In this document: positions 43,200 through 52,388 of the stretch, one piece after another
Position numbering within the stretch: position 1 is the first letter of the stretch
Layout of the letters: every line of letters begins with the position of its first letter
Assembly (NCBI GenBank): GCA_963705865.1
Contig: CAVPLE010000120.1
Location: 1 to 64,000, forward strand
Source: Geothrix sp963705865
GTDB taxonomy: Bacteria; Acidobacteriota; Holophagae; Holophagales; Holophagaceae
Direction of reading: 5' to 3'
Length of the DNA stretch: 64,000 bases
Position numbers and translations under genes: made by a program
The notes under the pieces: model-generated
Seen by the model: the letters and a program-made list of their open reading frames with translations, nothing else
What the model was told of the DNA's origin: nothing
Databases searched by the model: none

Positions 43200-46100
43200 C
43201 AGCATCCTCCACGCCAGAGATCTCCGGACAACCGGAGCCACACCCGCAGCGCTTCCGTGGCGCTCCAGGCCTGGGCGTCGCAGCCCCGCTGGGCGTGCGG
43301 GGCATCACCGTCCAGCAGCTCGGGCAGGTGGCCCACGCAGCCCTCCGTGAGCGGCGTCTCCAGGCTCCCCAGGAGGGCCCGGGCCGCGGCCACGGCCTCG
43401 GGCGCCTGGTCCCAGGCGGCGGCGAGGGCCTCGCAGAACGTGGGCAGCAGCCACACCCAGGCCGTGCCGTTGTGGTAGGCGGGCTTGCGCCGGGTGTCCT
43501 CGTCGCCTTCGTAGCGGCCCCAGTACGGGCGCTGCGGGTCGTTCAGCAGGTGGCCCGCGGCGTCGCGGATCTCCAGCGGCGCGGCCACGGGGAGGGGAGC
43601 CAGGCTCCGCATCGCGCCGGGCACCAGGAGGTGGCGCCGGGCCGCCGCCACCACCCTGCGGGCGCGAACCCCCCGCAGGAGCCCCAGGCTCACGAGGAAG
43701 AGCTGGTTCGGGCGGAGGTGGTCCTGGGGGACGCCCTGGGCCGCGGGCACCCCCGCCGGCGCGGCCAGCAGGTCCGCGTACCAGCCGGAGGCGGGCAGCC
43801 AGAAGCGGTCCAGCGAGGCCTCGGCGTGGAGGGCCAGGGTGTCCCAGGGCGCGGAGGCCTCTCCATCGAGCCGCGCCAGCTGGCGCAGCAGGCGGATCCA
43901 GAGGGCCTGCAGCTCCACTGGGTAGCCCTCGCGCGGGGTGCCGGCGGGGTGGGCCGTGTCCATCCATGTGAAGTGGGCGGGGCTCCAGACCAGGGCGGAG
44001 GCCGGATCCACGCGGATCCCGTTGGGCGTGCCCGCCAGGTAGCCCGCCGCCAGGCTGCGCAGCACCGCCGCCAGGGACCGCCCCCCGGCGTCGGCCGCAT
44101 AGACCTCGGGGCCCACGACGGCCGCGGCCTCTTCGAGGGCGAGGGCGAACCAGAGCGGCGCATCGGAGGTGTCCCGGTCCCCGTCCTCCGAAGCCGCCAG
44201 GCGGTTGGGCAGGGTGCCCTGCCGCTCCAGGGCGCCGAAGGTCTGGAGGATCTCCAGGGACTCGCGGATCCAGCCCCCGGCCAGCAGGCCGCGCACCGCG
44301 ATGAGGGTGTCGCGGCCCCAGTCGAGGAACCAGGGGTAGCCCGCGATGACCGTGGCCCCCGTCCCCCGGCGCGCCAGGAACGCCGCGCAGGCGGTCTCCA
44401 GCTGCCGGCCGAAGCTGTCCGCCTCGGGCCTCCCGGAGGGGTGTGGTCCCCGGGCGCTGGGCGCGGGCCGCCCGTGCGGATCCGCGTCCAAGGTGAGTGA
44501 CAGGCTGCCGCCGGGAGAAAGCGGCAGCTCGAACCAGCCGGAGCTCCAGGCATCCCCCTGGGCCCGCATGCCCCGGCCGGCCTCCACGGGATGCGGGATG
44601 CCCTGGCACCACTCAGGCTCGGGGTGGTAGGCCCCCCCTTCACTCCAGGCGCGCAGCTCGCGGTCCGGCGCCAGATGGACCTGGAACCCCGGACGCCCGG
44701 CCAGCGGGGTGGTGGCCGTGACGAAGCGGTGGTCCAGCTCGGGGCTCCACGTGGTCTCTTCGTGGAAGCTGCGGTCCTCCAGGTCCAGCCGCACCGTGAG
44801 GTCCATGCGGACCTCCCCGGAGAGCCCCCCCAGCCCTGCGCCGCGGCTGAACCTCAGCACCACGGCGTTCCGGCCCTCCGGCATCTCCGCGCCGAGGTGG
44901 ACGGGCACCGTCCGCCCGTCCCCGGCGTGGGCCCGGAAGGTCCAGCGGGCCGGTGGGCCGGGCTCGAAGCGCTCGAGGTTCTCCGCCCCGAGGGCCGAGA
45001 GGAACCCGTCGGCGATGACCCAGGCCCGGAGCCGCTTCGCCAGCACCTGGCGGTCGCAGGGCAGGTCCGGATGCAGGTTCGCCCCCAGCAGGCAGTCGTA
45101 CTTCGAGGCGATGGCCCCCAGGTCCGCGTGCAGCCGGGCCATGCCGCCGCGGCCATTGGTGAGCAGGGCCAGCCCCTGTTCGCCGTGGCCGGAGAATCGC
45201 GGGAGCGCCGGGCAGAACCGGAGCAGGCCCCGGACCGGGGGCCCTTCCTCGCCGAAGCGGTCCAGGTGGAGGTCCGCCAGGCCGGCCGCGTCGGCCAAGC
45301 GCGGGGGCAGCGCGGCGAGGTGCCGGCCCCCGGCCGGGATCGAGCGCAGGTTCAGGTCCAGGGCCCCCGCCGAGCGGAGTGTCGCGGAGAACGGCAGGGC
45401 GTCCTCGATGAGGACCCAGTGCCCCGGCGGCACGGGCAGGACGCGGGCGGCATCCTCGGGCCCCCAGCGCGCCACGGGGGGGTAGCGCTCCCCGTCCGCC
45501 GCCGCCAGGGCGCCCAGCAGATCCGCCGAGGCCCGCGCAGGGTCCAGGCGCGACAGGGCCGCCAGGAAGGCCACAGGTTCCCGATCCACCCGCTCCGCCA
45601 GCAGGCGCCAGTCACAGGGTCCGATGGCCTCGGCGGGGATCGCCTCGGCCAGCCGCTGGAAGCCCCAGGCGGCCTGGGCCCGCCGGGCGCGGTAGGCCTC
45701 GCCGGAGAGGCCCGCGGGCGTGGGCCTCTCCGCCAGGCAGTGGGCCGCGCCGGGGTGGAGGACGAACTTCACGCGCCCATCGGAGCGCCGGATCGCCGGC
45801 GGGGCACCCAGCAGGTCCCGGGCGGGCGCGCCCAGGCCGGCCCAGACTGCCTCCGCCAGGACCAGCTCCCGGGGCTCGCGCGCGTCCAGGTTCACGAGCA
45901 CGAGGCAGCGGTCCAGGCCCTCGGCGGAGCGGCGGGCCAGCGCCAGCACCGCCGAGTCCTCCGGGCTCAGGCGCGCCACCGCCGCGCCATCGAAGAAACA
46001 GGGATGCTCCGCCAGGAGGCGGTGGAGGGCCGCCAGCTCCGGCACGAGGTTCGGCTCGGCGCCCCAGGCCAGGCCCCGGGCCTCATGGACATCCAGCTTC

Positions 46101-47479
46101 TCCGTGGCCAGCCACTCGACCCCGGCGGTGAAGCCGTAGGCGCCGCAGAGGCTCGCCAGCCCGCAGAGCCGGTTGCGCATCAGGGACCAGGCGGCCCCTC
46201 GCGCGGCCAGGCGGTCGTTGTCGTGGGTCTCGCTGTAGTGCACCAGGGGACCCAATCGCGGCGCCTGGCGGAGGCAGTGGTCCAGGTAGCCCGACACGGC
46301 CAGGGGCGTTTGGTTCTGGAACAGCTCCGAGTAGGCCCACTGCAGGCCGCCCTCGCCCAGGAGCCGCTCCGTGGCCTCCCAGCTTCCGCCCAGACCCTCG
46401 AGGAGGAACACGCAGTCGGGGTACTCCCGCCGCACCCGGGCGCCGAGGTACTGCCAGACGGGCATGGGCACCAGGTACCCCGCGTCGCAGCGGAAGCCGT
46501 CCACCCCGCGGCGGCACCAGGTGAGCAGGGACTCGGCGACGGTCTCCCAGAAGGCGGGCGGGCCGCCCTCCAGCTCCACCAAGTCGCCCCAGGTGACACC
46601 CCAGGCGCCGGGGCTGTGAAAGCTTCCGTCCGGCTCGCGGCGGAACCATTCCGGATGGGTCTCCATCAGCCGGGAACCCCAGCCCGTGTGGTTCACCACG
46701 ATGTCCAGGAGGAGGGTTCCGCCCCGGAGATGCACCCCGTCCGCCAGCTCCAGGAACTGGTCCACGGCCGTCGTGCGCCGGTCGAAGACCACCAGGGCCG
46801 GGTCGATGCCCGTGAGGTCCAGCTGGGCGTAGGGGCTGCCGAAGCGCCCCATGCGGGCGAAGGTGGTGGGCACCGGCCCCACCGGCAGCAGGTGCAGGAT
46901 GCGGCAGCCCAGCGTGTCGAAGATGTGGGGCAGGCAGGCGTTGAGGTCCCGCAGGGTCCCCGAGGGCGGGATCACCGTCAACCCCTGCCCATCGAGCTCC
47001 GCCCAGGCGGCCTCCCGGGCGGGATCCCGCGTCTCCCGGAAGGCCCGGGCGGCGCCGAACATGCGGGGAAAGGCGCAGTAGATGAGGTTGGCCGTGCGCA
47101 GCCGGTCCGGCAGGACGCTCACGCCCAGGTCGTCTCCCGCCGGCCAGTGCTGGTAGCCGGCGGGATCCACCGCGTAGGCCTTGGCGCGGAAGGGGCCCGG
47201 CTCCGTGAGGACCAAGTCCAGGGACCAGCCGCCCGCGTCGACCTGGAGCGGAAGGTCCCGCCAGGCGGCCCCGGCGAACGTGCGCGCCTCCCCGGGAAGG
47301 GTGCCGGCCCCCGCCAGGATCTCCTCCCGGGCCCGGGCGCCCCGGGTGAGGTTCGTGCGCAGGAACGCCCGCCAGCCGGCCTGCCCCGGCGCGGGATGGG
47401 CCAGGTCCACCCGCAGGCGGTCGCCCACGTAGCGTACGACGTGGTCCCCTGGTGCTGGTGTCATGGCGGGTCGGAGCAT
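43199..47479 (-). CDS. bifunctional glycogen debranching enzyme (GH13 + GH133 fusion)
   Basis: 1426 residues from ATG 47479 (ATG 47464 also possible). Residues ~120-560 form a GH13 barrel with VVNHTGWGS, the nucleophile in GVDGFRCDAGY (~330), the acid in FLLEGLGG (~358) and SETHDND (~418). Residues ~780-1010 form a GDE_N-like domain. Residues ~1040-1424 form the GH133 amylo-1,6-glucosidase with PWFLDWGRDTLIAVRGL, NRLAASEDGDRDTSDAPLWF, RPNQLFLVSLGLL and YHNGTAWVWLLP. The glucanotransferase-then-glucosidase order is that of the eukaryotic debranching enzyme; most bacteria have only one half. It likely transfers maltosyl units and then cleaves the 1,6 branch. First gene of the glgB-glgP operon. 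Confidence 0.85.
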   Translation of the reverse strand: MLRPAMTPAPGDHVVRYVGDRLRVDLAHPAPGQAGWRAFLRTNLTRGARAREEILAGAGTLPGEARTFAGAAWRDLPLQVDAGGWSLDLVLTEPGPFRAKAYAVDPAGYQHWPAGDDLGVSVLPDRLRTANLIYCAFPRMFGAARAFRETRDPAREAAWAELDGQGLTVIPPSGTLRDLNACLPHIFDTLGCRILHLLPVGPVPTTFARMGRFGSPYAQLDLTGIDPALVVFDRRTTAVDQFLELADGVHLRGGTLLLDIVVNHTGWGSRLMETHPEWFRREPDGSFHSPGAWGVTWGDLVELEGGPPAFWETVAESLLTWCRRGVDGFRCDAGYLVPMPVWQYLGARVRREYPDCVFLLEGLGGSWEATERLLGEGGLQWAYSELFQNQTPLAVSGYLDHCLRQAPRLGPLVHYSETHDNDRLAARGAAWSLMRNRLCGLASLCGAYGFTAGVEWLATEKLDVHEARGLAWGAEPNLVPELAALHRLLAEHPCFFDGAAVARLSPEDSAVLALARRSAEGLDRCLVLVNLDAREPRELVLAEAVWAGLGAPARDLLGAPPAIRRSDGRVKFVLHPGAAHCLAERPTPAGLSGEAYRARRAQAAWGFQRLAEAIPAEAIGPCDWRLLAERVDREPVAFLAALSRLDPARASADLLGALAAADGERYPPVARWGPEDAARVLPVPPGHWVLIEDALPFSATLRSAGALDLNLRSIPAGGRHLAALPPRLADAAGLADLHLDRFGEEGPPVRGLLRFCPALPRFSGHGEQGLALLTNGRGGMARLHADLGAIASKYDCLLGANLHPDLPCDRQVLAKRLRAWVIADGFLSALGAENLERFEPGPPARWTFRAHAGDGRTVPVHLGAEMPEGRNAVVLRFSRGAGLGGLSGEVRMDLTVRLDLEDRSFHEETTWSPELDHRFVTATTPLAGRPGFQVHLAPDRELRAWSEGGAYHPEPEWCQGIPHPVEAGRGMRAQGDAWSSGWFELPLSPGGSLSLTLDADPHGRPAPSARGPHPSGRPEADSFGRQLETACAAFLARRGTGATVIAGYPWFLDWGRDTLIAVRGLLAGGWIRESLEILQTFGALERQGTLPNRLAASEDGDRDTSDAPLWFALALEEAAAVVGPEVYAADAGGRSLAAVLRSLAAGYLAGTPNGIRVDPASALVWSPAHFTWMDTAHPAGTPREGYPVELQALWIRLLRQLARLDGEASAPWDTLALHAEASLDRFWLPASGWYADLLAAPAGVPAAQGVPQDHLRPNQLFLVSLGLLRGVRARRVVAAARRHLLVPGAMRSLAPLPVAAPLEIRDAAGHLLNDPQRPYWGRYEGDEDTRRKPAYHNGTAWVWLLPTFCEALAAAWDQAPEAVAAARALLGSLETPLTEGCVGHLPELLDGDAPHAQRGCDAQAWSATEALRVWLRLSGDLWRGGC

Positions 47480-47589
47480 CGCTCCCCCGAGTGGACGTGC
47501 CCCATGGTACGCCCGACTCGGCTCCTCGGCCGGATCTTCACGATTGCGGGTTCCCAGGCCCGGAGAGGGGCGGTCAGAATGGTCGCATC

Positions 47590-48540
47590 ATGTCCAACGC
47601 CCATGCCGCCCTCGAACCGCTGCTCGCCGAATGCCGGAAGGTGATCGTGGGCCAGCCCCAGCTCCTCAGCCGGCTGGTGGTGGCGCTGCTCTGCCGCGGC
47701 CACGTGCTGCTGGAGGGCCTGCCGGGCCTGGCGAAGACGCGCACCATCAAGACCTTGGCCGCCGCCAGCCACACCACCTTCCATCGCATCCAGTTCACGC
47801 CGGATCTGCTGCCCAGCGACGTGGTGGGCACCTTGGTCTTCGATCCCAAGCAGCTCACCTTCACGCCCAAGCGCGGTCCCATCTTCACGAACCTGCTGCT
47901 GGCGGACGAGATCAACCGGGCGCCCTCCAAGGTACAGGCGGCCCTGCTGGAGGCCATGGAGGAGCGCCAGGTGACGCTGGGCGAAGAGAGCTTCCGCCTG
48001 CCGGATCCCTTCCTCGTGCTGGCCACCCAGAACCCCCTGGAGCAGGAGGGCACGTTCCCCCTGCCCGAGGCCCAGATGGACCGGTTCCTCTTCAAGCTCC
48101 GCGTGGACTACCCCAAGCAGGAGGATGAGGTGGAGGTCCTCCGCCGCGCCCACCTGAACGGTGACGAAGTGAATCCCGTGGTGGACGGCCCCCTCCTGCT
48201 GGCGGCGGGCCGCGAAGCCCAGAAGGTGCGCCTGGATGACGCCATCCGCACCTACATCGTGCGGCTGGTGCAGGCCACACGACCGGGCCACGGCAAGGTC
48301 TGGAAGGGCAAGGAGCTGCTGCGCTGCGGGGCCAGCCCCCGGGCCTCGCTCTCGCTCCAGGCCTCCACCCGCGCCCTGGCCTACCTCCAAGGCCGCGACC
48401 ACGTGCTGCCCCAGGACGTGGTGGACCTCGCGCCGGATGTGCTGCGCCACCGCCTGCTGCTCACCTTCGAAAGCGAGGCCGACGGCGCCACCACCGATCA
48501 GGTCATCGCCCAGCTGCTCCAGGCCGTACCCCGCCCCTGA
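47590..48540 (+). CDS. MoxR-family AAA+ ATPase
   Basis: 316 residues from ATG 47590. Walker A LLEGLPGLAKT, the family motif RIQFTPDLLPSDVVGTLVF, Walker B LLLADEINRAPSKVQAALLEAM, sensor 1 LATQNPLEQEGTFPLPEAQMDRFL and the AAA lid. MoxR proteins act as chaperones for metal insertion or envelope complexes, usually beside VWA/DUF58 genes, which are not adjacent here. Followed by a small unknown gene 29 bases later. Confidence 0.93.
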   Translation: MSNAHAALEPLLAECRKVIVGQPQLLSRLVVALLCRGHVLLEGLPGLAKTRTIKTLAAASHTTFHRIQFTPDLLPSDVVGTLVFDPKQLTFTPKRGPIFTNLLLADEINRAPSKVQAALLEAMEERQVTLGEESFRLPDPFLVLATQNPLEQEGTFPLPEAQMDRFLFKLRVDYPKQEDEVEVLRRAHLNGDEVNPVVDGPLLLAAGREAQKVRLDDAIRTYIVRLVQATRPGHGKVWKGKELLRCGASPRASLSLQASTRALAYLQGRDHVLPQDVVDLAPDVLRHRLLLTFESEADGATTDQVIAQLLQAVPRP

Positions 48541-48569
48541 ACCTGACCCTCACGCCACAGGAGAACCTC

Positions 48570-48923
48570 ATGGCCACACCGCCCCGCCCCAGGATCACCG
48601 GCATCACCCTGAACGTGCTCATGCCCGACGGCACCACGCGGGTCCACACCATCGACCCGAAGGCCAGCGACGCCCTGGTGTGGAGCGATCGGGCCGTGGA
48701 GGTCTTCGGCAAGTTCTACGACAAGGGCGGTCCCGCCGAAGGCAAGCACATGAGCCGTGAGGATTTTCTCCACCACTTCCCCCACGGCGAACCCATCATC
48801 GGCGACCAGCCGCACCTTCCCATGACTCCGGGCGTGGTGGACCAGATCTGGAACCACCCGAAGGCCGACGGCACCACGCCCGCCTTCCTGTTGAAGAGCA
48901 CCGCGAATTCGACGAACGGCTAG
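48570..48923 (+). CDS. small soluble protein of unknown function
   Basis: 117 residues with AGGAG before the ATG. N-terminal RITGITLNVLMPDGTTRVHT suggests a beta-rich start; the middle has FGKFYDKGGPAEGKHMSREDFLHHFP. No family recognised, no signal or membrane segment. Probably co-transcribed with moxR. Its TAG stop shares the bases CTAG with the convergent kinase's stop. Confidence 0.75.
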   Translation: MATPPRPRITGITLNVLMPDGTTRVHTIDPKASDALVWSDRAVEVFGKFYDKGGPAEGKHMSREDFLHHFPHGEPIIGDQPHLPMTPGVVDQIWNHPKADGTTPAFLLKSTANSTNG

Positions 48924-51900
48924 AAGCTGCGCCATCGCGGATTCAGGGCTCTGCCGCGCGCCCTCGCCTGGGCGGCAGCAGCCGAGTTCCCGTTGGCTTC
49001 ATGGAACTGGGCCATGGCCATCCAGACATCAGGATCCACGGGCTTGAGGCGGACGAGGGACCGCGCAAGACCTTCCGCCGCCTCTCTGATAGCCTCCCGC
49101 TTGGACCGGTATTCTGAACGCAGCACGAGCGCGAAATAGCGGAGCCGGATTCCACCCGGTACGATTCGTTCCTCCAGCTCCTTCTCCCGTTGGGGCGGCA
49201 GCTTCTCCACCTCCTCCAGGTAGCCGCCAGGGTCCTTTCCATGGGCCAAGGCCTGAGTCGCAGCGGAGACAAGGGCATCCATGAAATAGGTGCTCAGGGT
49301 CGCCATGGGAACCTGCGCCTCCCGAGCCTGTTGATAGACCGCCCGTGCCTGACCCACCACCTCCCGGGGATCCCGGCCGTCCCTTGCCATGGCCCTGACC
49401 CGGGCCGCCTGGGCCATGAGGATGCCCCGGTACATGCCCACATGCCGTGGCTGCCGTTTCAGGCAGGCTTCGTAGGCCCGCACGGCCTCTTCCGCATCAA
49501 CTGTGGGATCGCTACCAGCGGCCTCATCCGCATTGGCCATGGCCTGGGCCACGCCGCCGAGGTTAGCCAGGAAGTAGGCCTCCTCGGGATGCGCTACGGC
49601 CAGGGCGCGCGCCTCCTTGAGGTAGGGCTCCACTGTGGCGCGATCAAAGGTTCCCCTCATGCGGGTCGAGTCGATCCAGGCCAGCAGGGCGGAATTGCGG
49701 ATGTTCATCAAGACGATATGTGCTGGATCGAGCCGCAGGCCCCGCTCGGCCACGGCCAGGACTTCCTTCAGTCGTGAGGAAGGATCTTCCCCCCGGCGCA
49801 GCAGTCGAAATCCTTCGGTCCTCAGGACGGAGGCCTGGGCGACACAGGCCTCGATCTCACCGGGATCCCGTCGCAGAGCCTCATCAGCGTCCGCCTTGGC
49901 CTGGGTGAGCCAAGCCCCGGGATCGATCTCCCGGAAAGTCAGGAACCGGGCCATCTCGCCCCTGGCCCGGGCCCGCCAGGCCAGAGGCTCGGCGGCGGCT
50001 GGTTCCAACTGGGCCCAGCGGTCGGCCACGGCCACCTGGGCCAGGACCGGAGCTTCCGGATCCGCTCCCGATTCCCAGCCCCGCGCCACGGCCTCCTGCC
50101 AGCGCCGCATGTCCAGGCTCAGGAGATCCACATCGCAAGGGGCCCGGAGTTCCGCCTGCGCGAGGACTCGGCCCGCCGCTTCCAGGGCGGGCTGGGCGAC
50201 TTGCGCTTCCTCGGCGAACCGCGCCTGGGCCAGCCAGGCCTCGGCTTCCAGCCGCAGGGCCTCGTAGAACCAGGGGGCCTGGGCCTGGGCTTCCCGCGCC
50301 AGCCGGACCGCCTCCTGCGGCTGGCCCTCCATCAGCCTGAGCAGGCCCACCCGGAAGGCCGGGGGCTCCAGGCTGGCGCTGGCGCCGCGCCGCAGCCAAT
50401 CAGCCGCGGGAACCCGCAGGGTCTCCTTCAACTCATCGAGCCGACGCTGCCTGAGGTCCGGATCCGGCAATGCGGAGGCCTTGCCCAGCTCGATCTGGTA
50501 TATCGCCGCCAGGGCCCGGCCTTCGGCATGGGCCGCCTCCGGGGTTCGGAACCCCAGCGCCCAGGCGCGTTCCAGTTGGATTCGGGCCCCGGACGGATCG
50601 TCCAGGGCCAGGTGCGCCCGCCCCAGCGCGTAGGCGCCCGGCGCCGCGGCCAGCGGGCCGGCGGCCTGGACCTCCTTGGACAGCGCCTCGACCCGGGCCC
50701 GGAGGTCCGCCTGGTCGCGGGTCAGATCCCGCGCTGGCTGGATCCGCAGGTAGCGGGCCAGGGCCTCGATGCGTTCGGCGGCCTGGGCGAACCGCTGGGC
50801 ATGGGCGGCCTGAGTCTGGGCCCGCAGCCGTTCCCGCACGGCGAATCCACCGAAGACCGCGATGGAAAGGCAGACCGCGGCCGAAGCCGCCACCAGGGCC
50901 TTGTGCTTTCGGGCCCAGTGGACCAGTCGCTCCATCGGCGTGGCCGCCCGGGCCTGGATGGGTTCTCCGTCCAGAATCCGCTGGAGGTCCTCCCCCAGCG
51001 CCCGGGCCGTGGCGTACCGGCGGCGGGGGTCCTTCTGGAGGCAGGTGAGCACCACCGTATCGAGATCAGCCGGGATCGTGGGCACCCGCGTCCGAACTGG
51101 CACCGGGTCATCCTTCGCGATGCGCGCCATGCAATCAAGGCCGACCCCTCCGAAGGGCGGATCCCGGGTCAGAAGCTCGTAGAGGGTGGCGCCCAGGGAG
51201 TAGACATCTGTCCGGCGGTCCAGCAGCGCTGTGTTCCCGCGTGCCTGCTCGGGGGACATGTAGCTGACCGTGCCCATCACCTGGCCGGTTTCCGTGAACC
51301 GGCCGCCCTCGGTACCCCGGGCCAGCCCGAAGTCGAGCACGCAGGCCCGGGTGGACCCGTCGTCCAGCCGCTCCACCATCAGGTTGGCCGGGTTCAGGTC
51401 CCGGTGGATGAGGCCGACGCGATGGGCCGCATGGACGCCCTCGCAGACCTCCGTCATCAGGCGGAGCAGCGCCTCCAGCGACATCGCGGGTGCGGCCTTC
51501 AGCAAGGTCTCTCCGGCGATGAACTGCATGACGATGTAGGGCTGCCCGCGCCACTCGCCCACTTCATGCACCCGGCAGACGTTCGGGTGGTCCACCCGGG
51601 CCTGAAGCTGGGCCTCCTGGACGAACCGCCGGAGGAGCGCCGGGTCGTCCCGCCGGAGGAGCTTCAGGGCCACCACCCGGCAGAGACGGGAGTCCGTGGC
51701 CCGGAACACGCGGCCCATGCCCCCTTCGCCAAGCAGTTCGAGGGCTTCGAAGCGGCCCCAGCGTTCCAGGTTCCTGGCCCGGAAGATCCCGCTCTGCCGG
51801 AATCCGGCGGCGGGGAGGGCGGCCTCCAGGTCAACCGCCGATGGATCCCCCAGGGAAGCCAGCCCGGTGACCGCGCCATCCGACGCTGTGTGGACCTGTG

Positions 51901-52093
51901 CCGTGATCTCCACGGACCAGTGGTCCGCCTCGACGGCCTCCAGCTCGGCCAGCTCCTGCTCCAGCATCAGGCGGTCGCCACCATCCAGGCGCCCCGAGGC
52001 CACCAGGTCATCCAGGCGGTCGCTGATGTCGCCGGGTTCAAGCAACCCGCGGGCCACGGCCAGGGCCAGCACCCGCTCCTCAGCGGTCGCCAT
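48920..52093 (-). CDS. transmembrane Ser/Thr protein kinase with C-terminal helical repeats
   Basis: 1057 residues. An N-terminal ~110-residue region is followed by a Hanks-type kinase (LLGEGGMGRVFRATD, catalytic Lys in VVALKLL ~142, HRDLNPANLMV ~231, DFGLARG ~253, GTVSYMSPEQARG). One membrane helix lies near 403-425 (ALVAASAAVCLSIAVFGGF), and a ~620-residue C-terminal helical region looks TPR-like, presumably periplasmic. The catalytic loop has Asn where Lys is usual (HRDLKP). Typical of the large kinase families of Acidobacteria and Planctomycetes. Targets unknown. Confidence 0.88.
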   Translation of the reverse strand: MATAEERVLALAVARGLLEPGDISDRLDDLVASGRLDGGDRLMLEQELAELEAVEADHWSVEITAQVHTASDGAVTGLASLGDPSAVDLEAALPAAGFRQSGIFRARNLERWGRFEALELLGEGGMGRVFRATDSRLCRVVALKLLRRDDPALLRRFVQEAQLQARVDHPNVCRVHEVGEWRGQPYIVMQFIAGETLLKAAPAMSLEALLRLMTEVCEGVHAAHRVGLIHRDLNPANLMVERLDDGSTRACVLDFGLARGTEGGRFTETGQVMGTVSYMSPEQARGNTALLDRRTDVYSLGATLYELLTRDPPFGGVGLDCMARIAKDDPVPVRTRVPTIPADLDTVVLTCLQKDPRRRYATARALGEDLQRILDGEPIQARAATPMERLVHWARKHKALVAASAAVCLSIAVFGGFAVRERLRAQTQAAHAQRFAQAAERIEALARYLRIQPARDLTRDQADLRARVEALSKEVQAAGPLAAAPGAYALGRAHLALDDPSGARIQLERAWALGFRTPEAAHAEGRALAAIYQIELGKASALPDPDLRQRRLDELKETLRVPAADWLRRGASASLEPPAFRVGLLRLMEGQPQEAVRLAREAQAQAPWFYEALRLEAEAWLAQARFAEEAQVAQPALEAAGRVLAQAELRAPCDVDLLSLDMRRWQEAVARGWESGADPEAPVLAQVAVADRWAQLEPAAAEPLAWRARARGEMARFLTFREIDPGAWLTQAKADADEALRRDPGEIEACVAQASVLRTEGFRLLRRGEDPSSRLKEVLAVAERGLRLDPAHIVLMNIRNSALLAWIDSTRMRGTFDRATVEPYLKEARALAVAHPEEAYFLANLGGVAQAMANADEAAGSDPTVDAEEAVRAYEACLKRQPRHVGMYRGILMAQAARVRAMARDGRDPREVVGQARAVYQQAREAQVPMATLSTYFMDALVSAATQALAHGKDPGGYLEEVEKLPPQREKELEERIVPGGIRLRYFALVLRSEYRSKREAIREAAEGLARSLVRLKPVDPDVWMAMAQFHEANGNSAAAAQARARGRALNPRWRSF

Positions 52094-52228
52094 GGCTGCT
52101 TCTCCGCACGATTCCGCTCCTTGATGATCCGTTCATGGTGCCCCCTTTTGCGGCTACAGGTGAAGCACTTCCCGAGTTGACCGGGGCCGGGGCGGGGGTC
52201 AGACTGGCCATGGCCCTGGCGCCGGAAA

Positions 52229-52269
52229 GGAGGTTCGATGGGACGACAATCCGACCTCTCCGAACCTCC
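52229..52269 (+). promoter_or_regulatory. leader hairpin masking a strong ribosome binding site
   Basis: GGAGGTTCG at 52229-52237 is the exact complement of CGAACCTCC at 52261-52269. The first arm is a strong Shine-Dalgarno before ATG 52238, which would open a 17-codon peptide ending at 52291, about 100 bases upstream of the ABC permease gene. Pairing would hide the site. It may be a leader peptide/attenuation device; this is speculative. Confidence 0.35.
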
Positions 52270-52388
52270 GTCGCGTCGCGCCGCCCGCTGAGGCGGCCCG
52301 CACCTGTTGTTCCGGCTCCCCCGAATCCGCCCCCTGAACGGGATGGCGGCGCGCCCCACAGCGCCCCATCCGCTCCTCCGGACCGGCC

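Noticed and set aside
38901..43478. 1525-codon frame opposite glgP and glgB
   Set aside because: Spans two well-defined genes on the other strand and the end of glgA; composition artefact.
44591..47644. 1017-codon frame opposite the debranching enzyme
   Set aside because: Debranching enzyme active-site motifs are clear on the minus strand.
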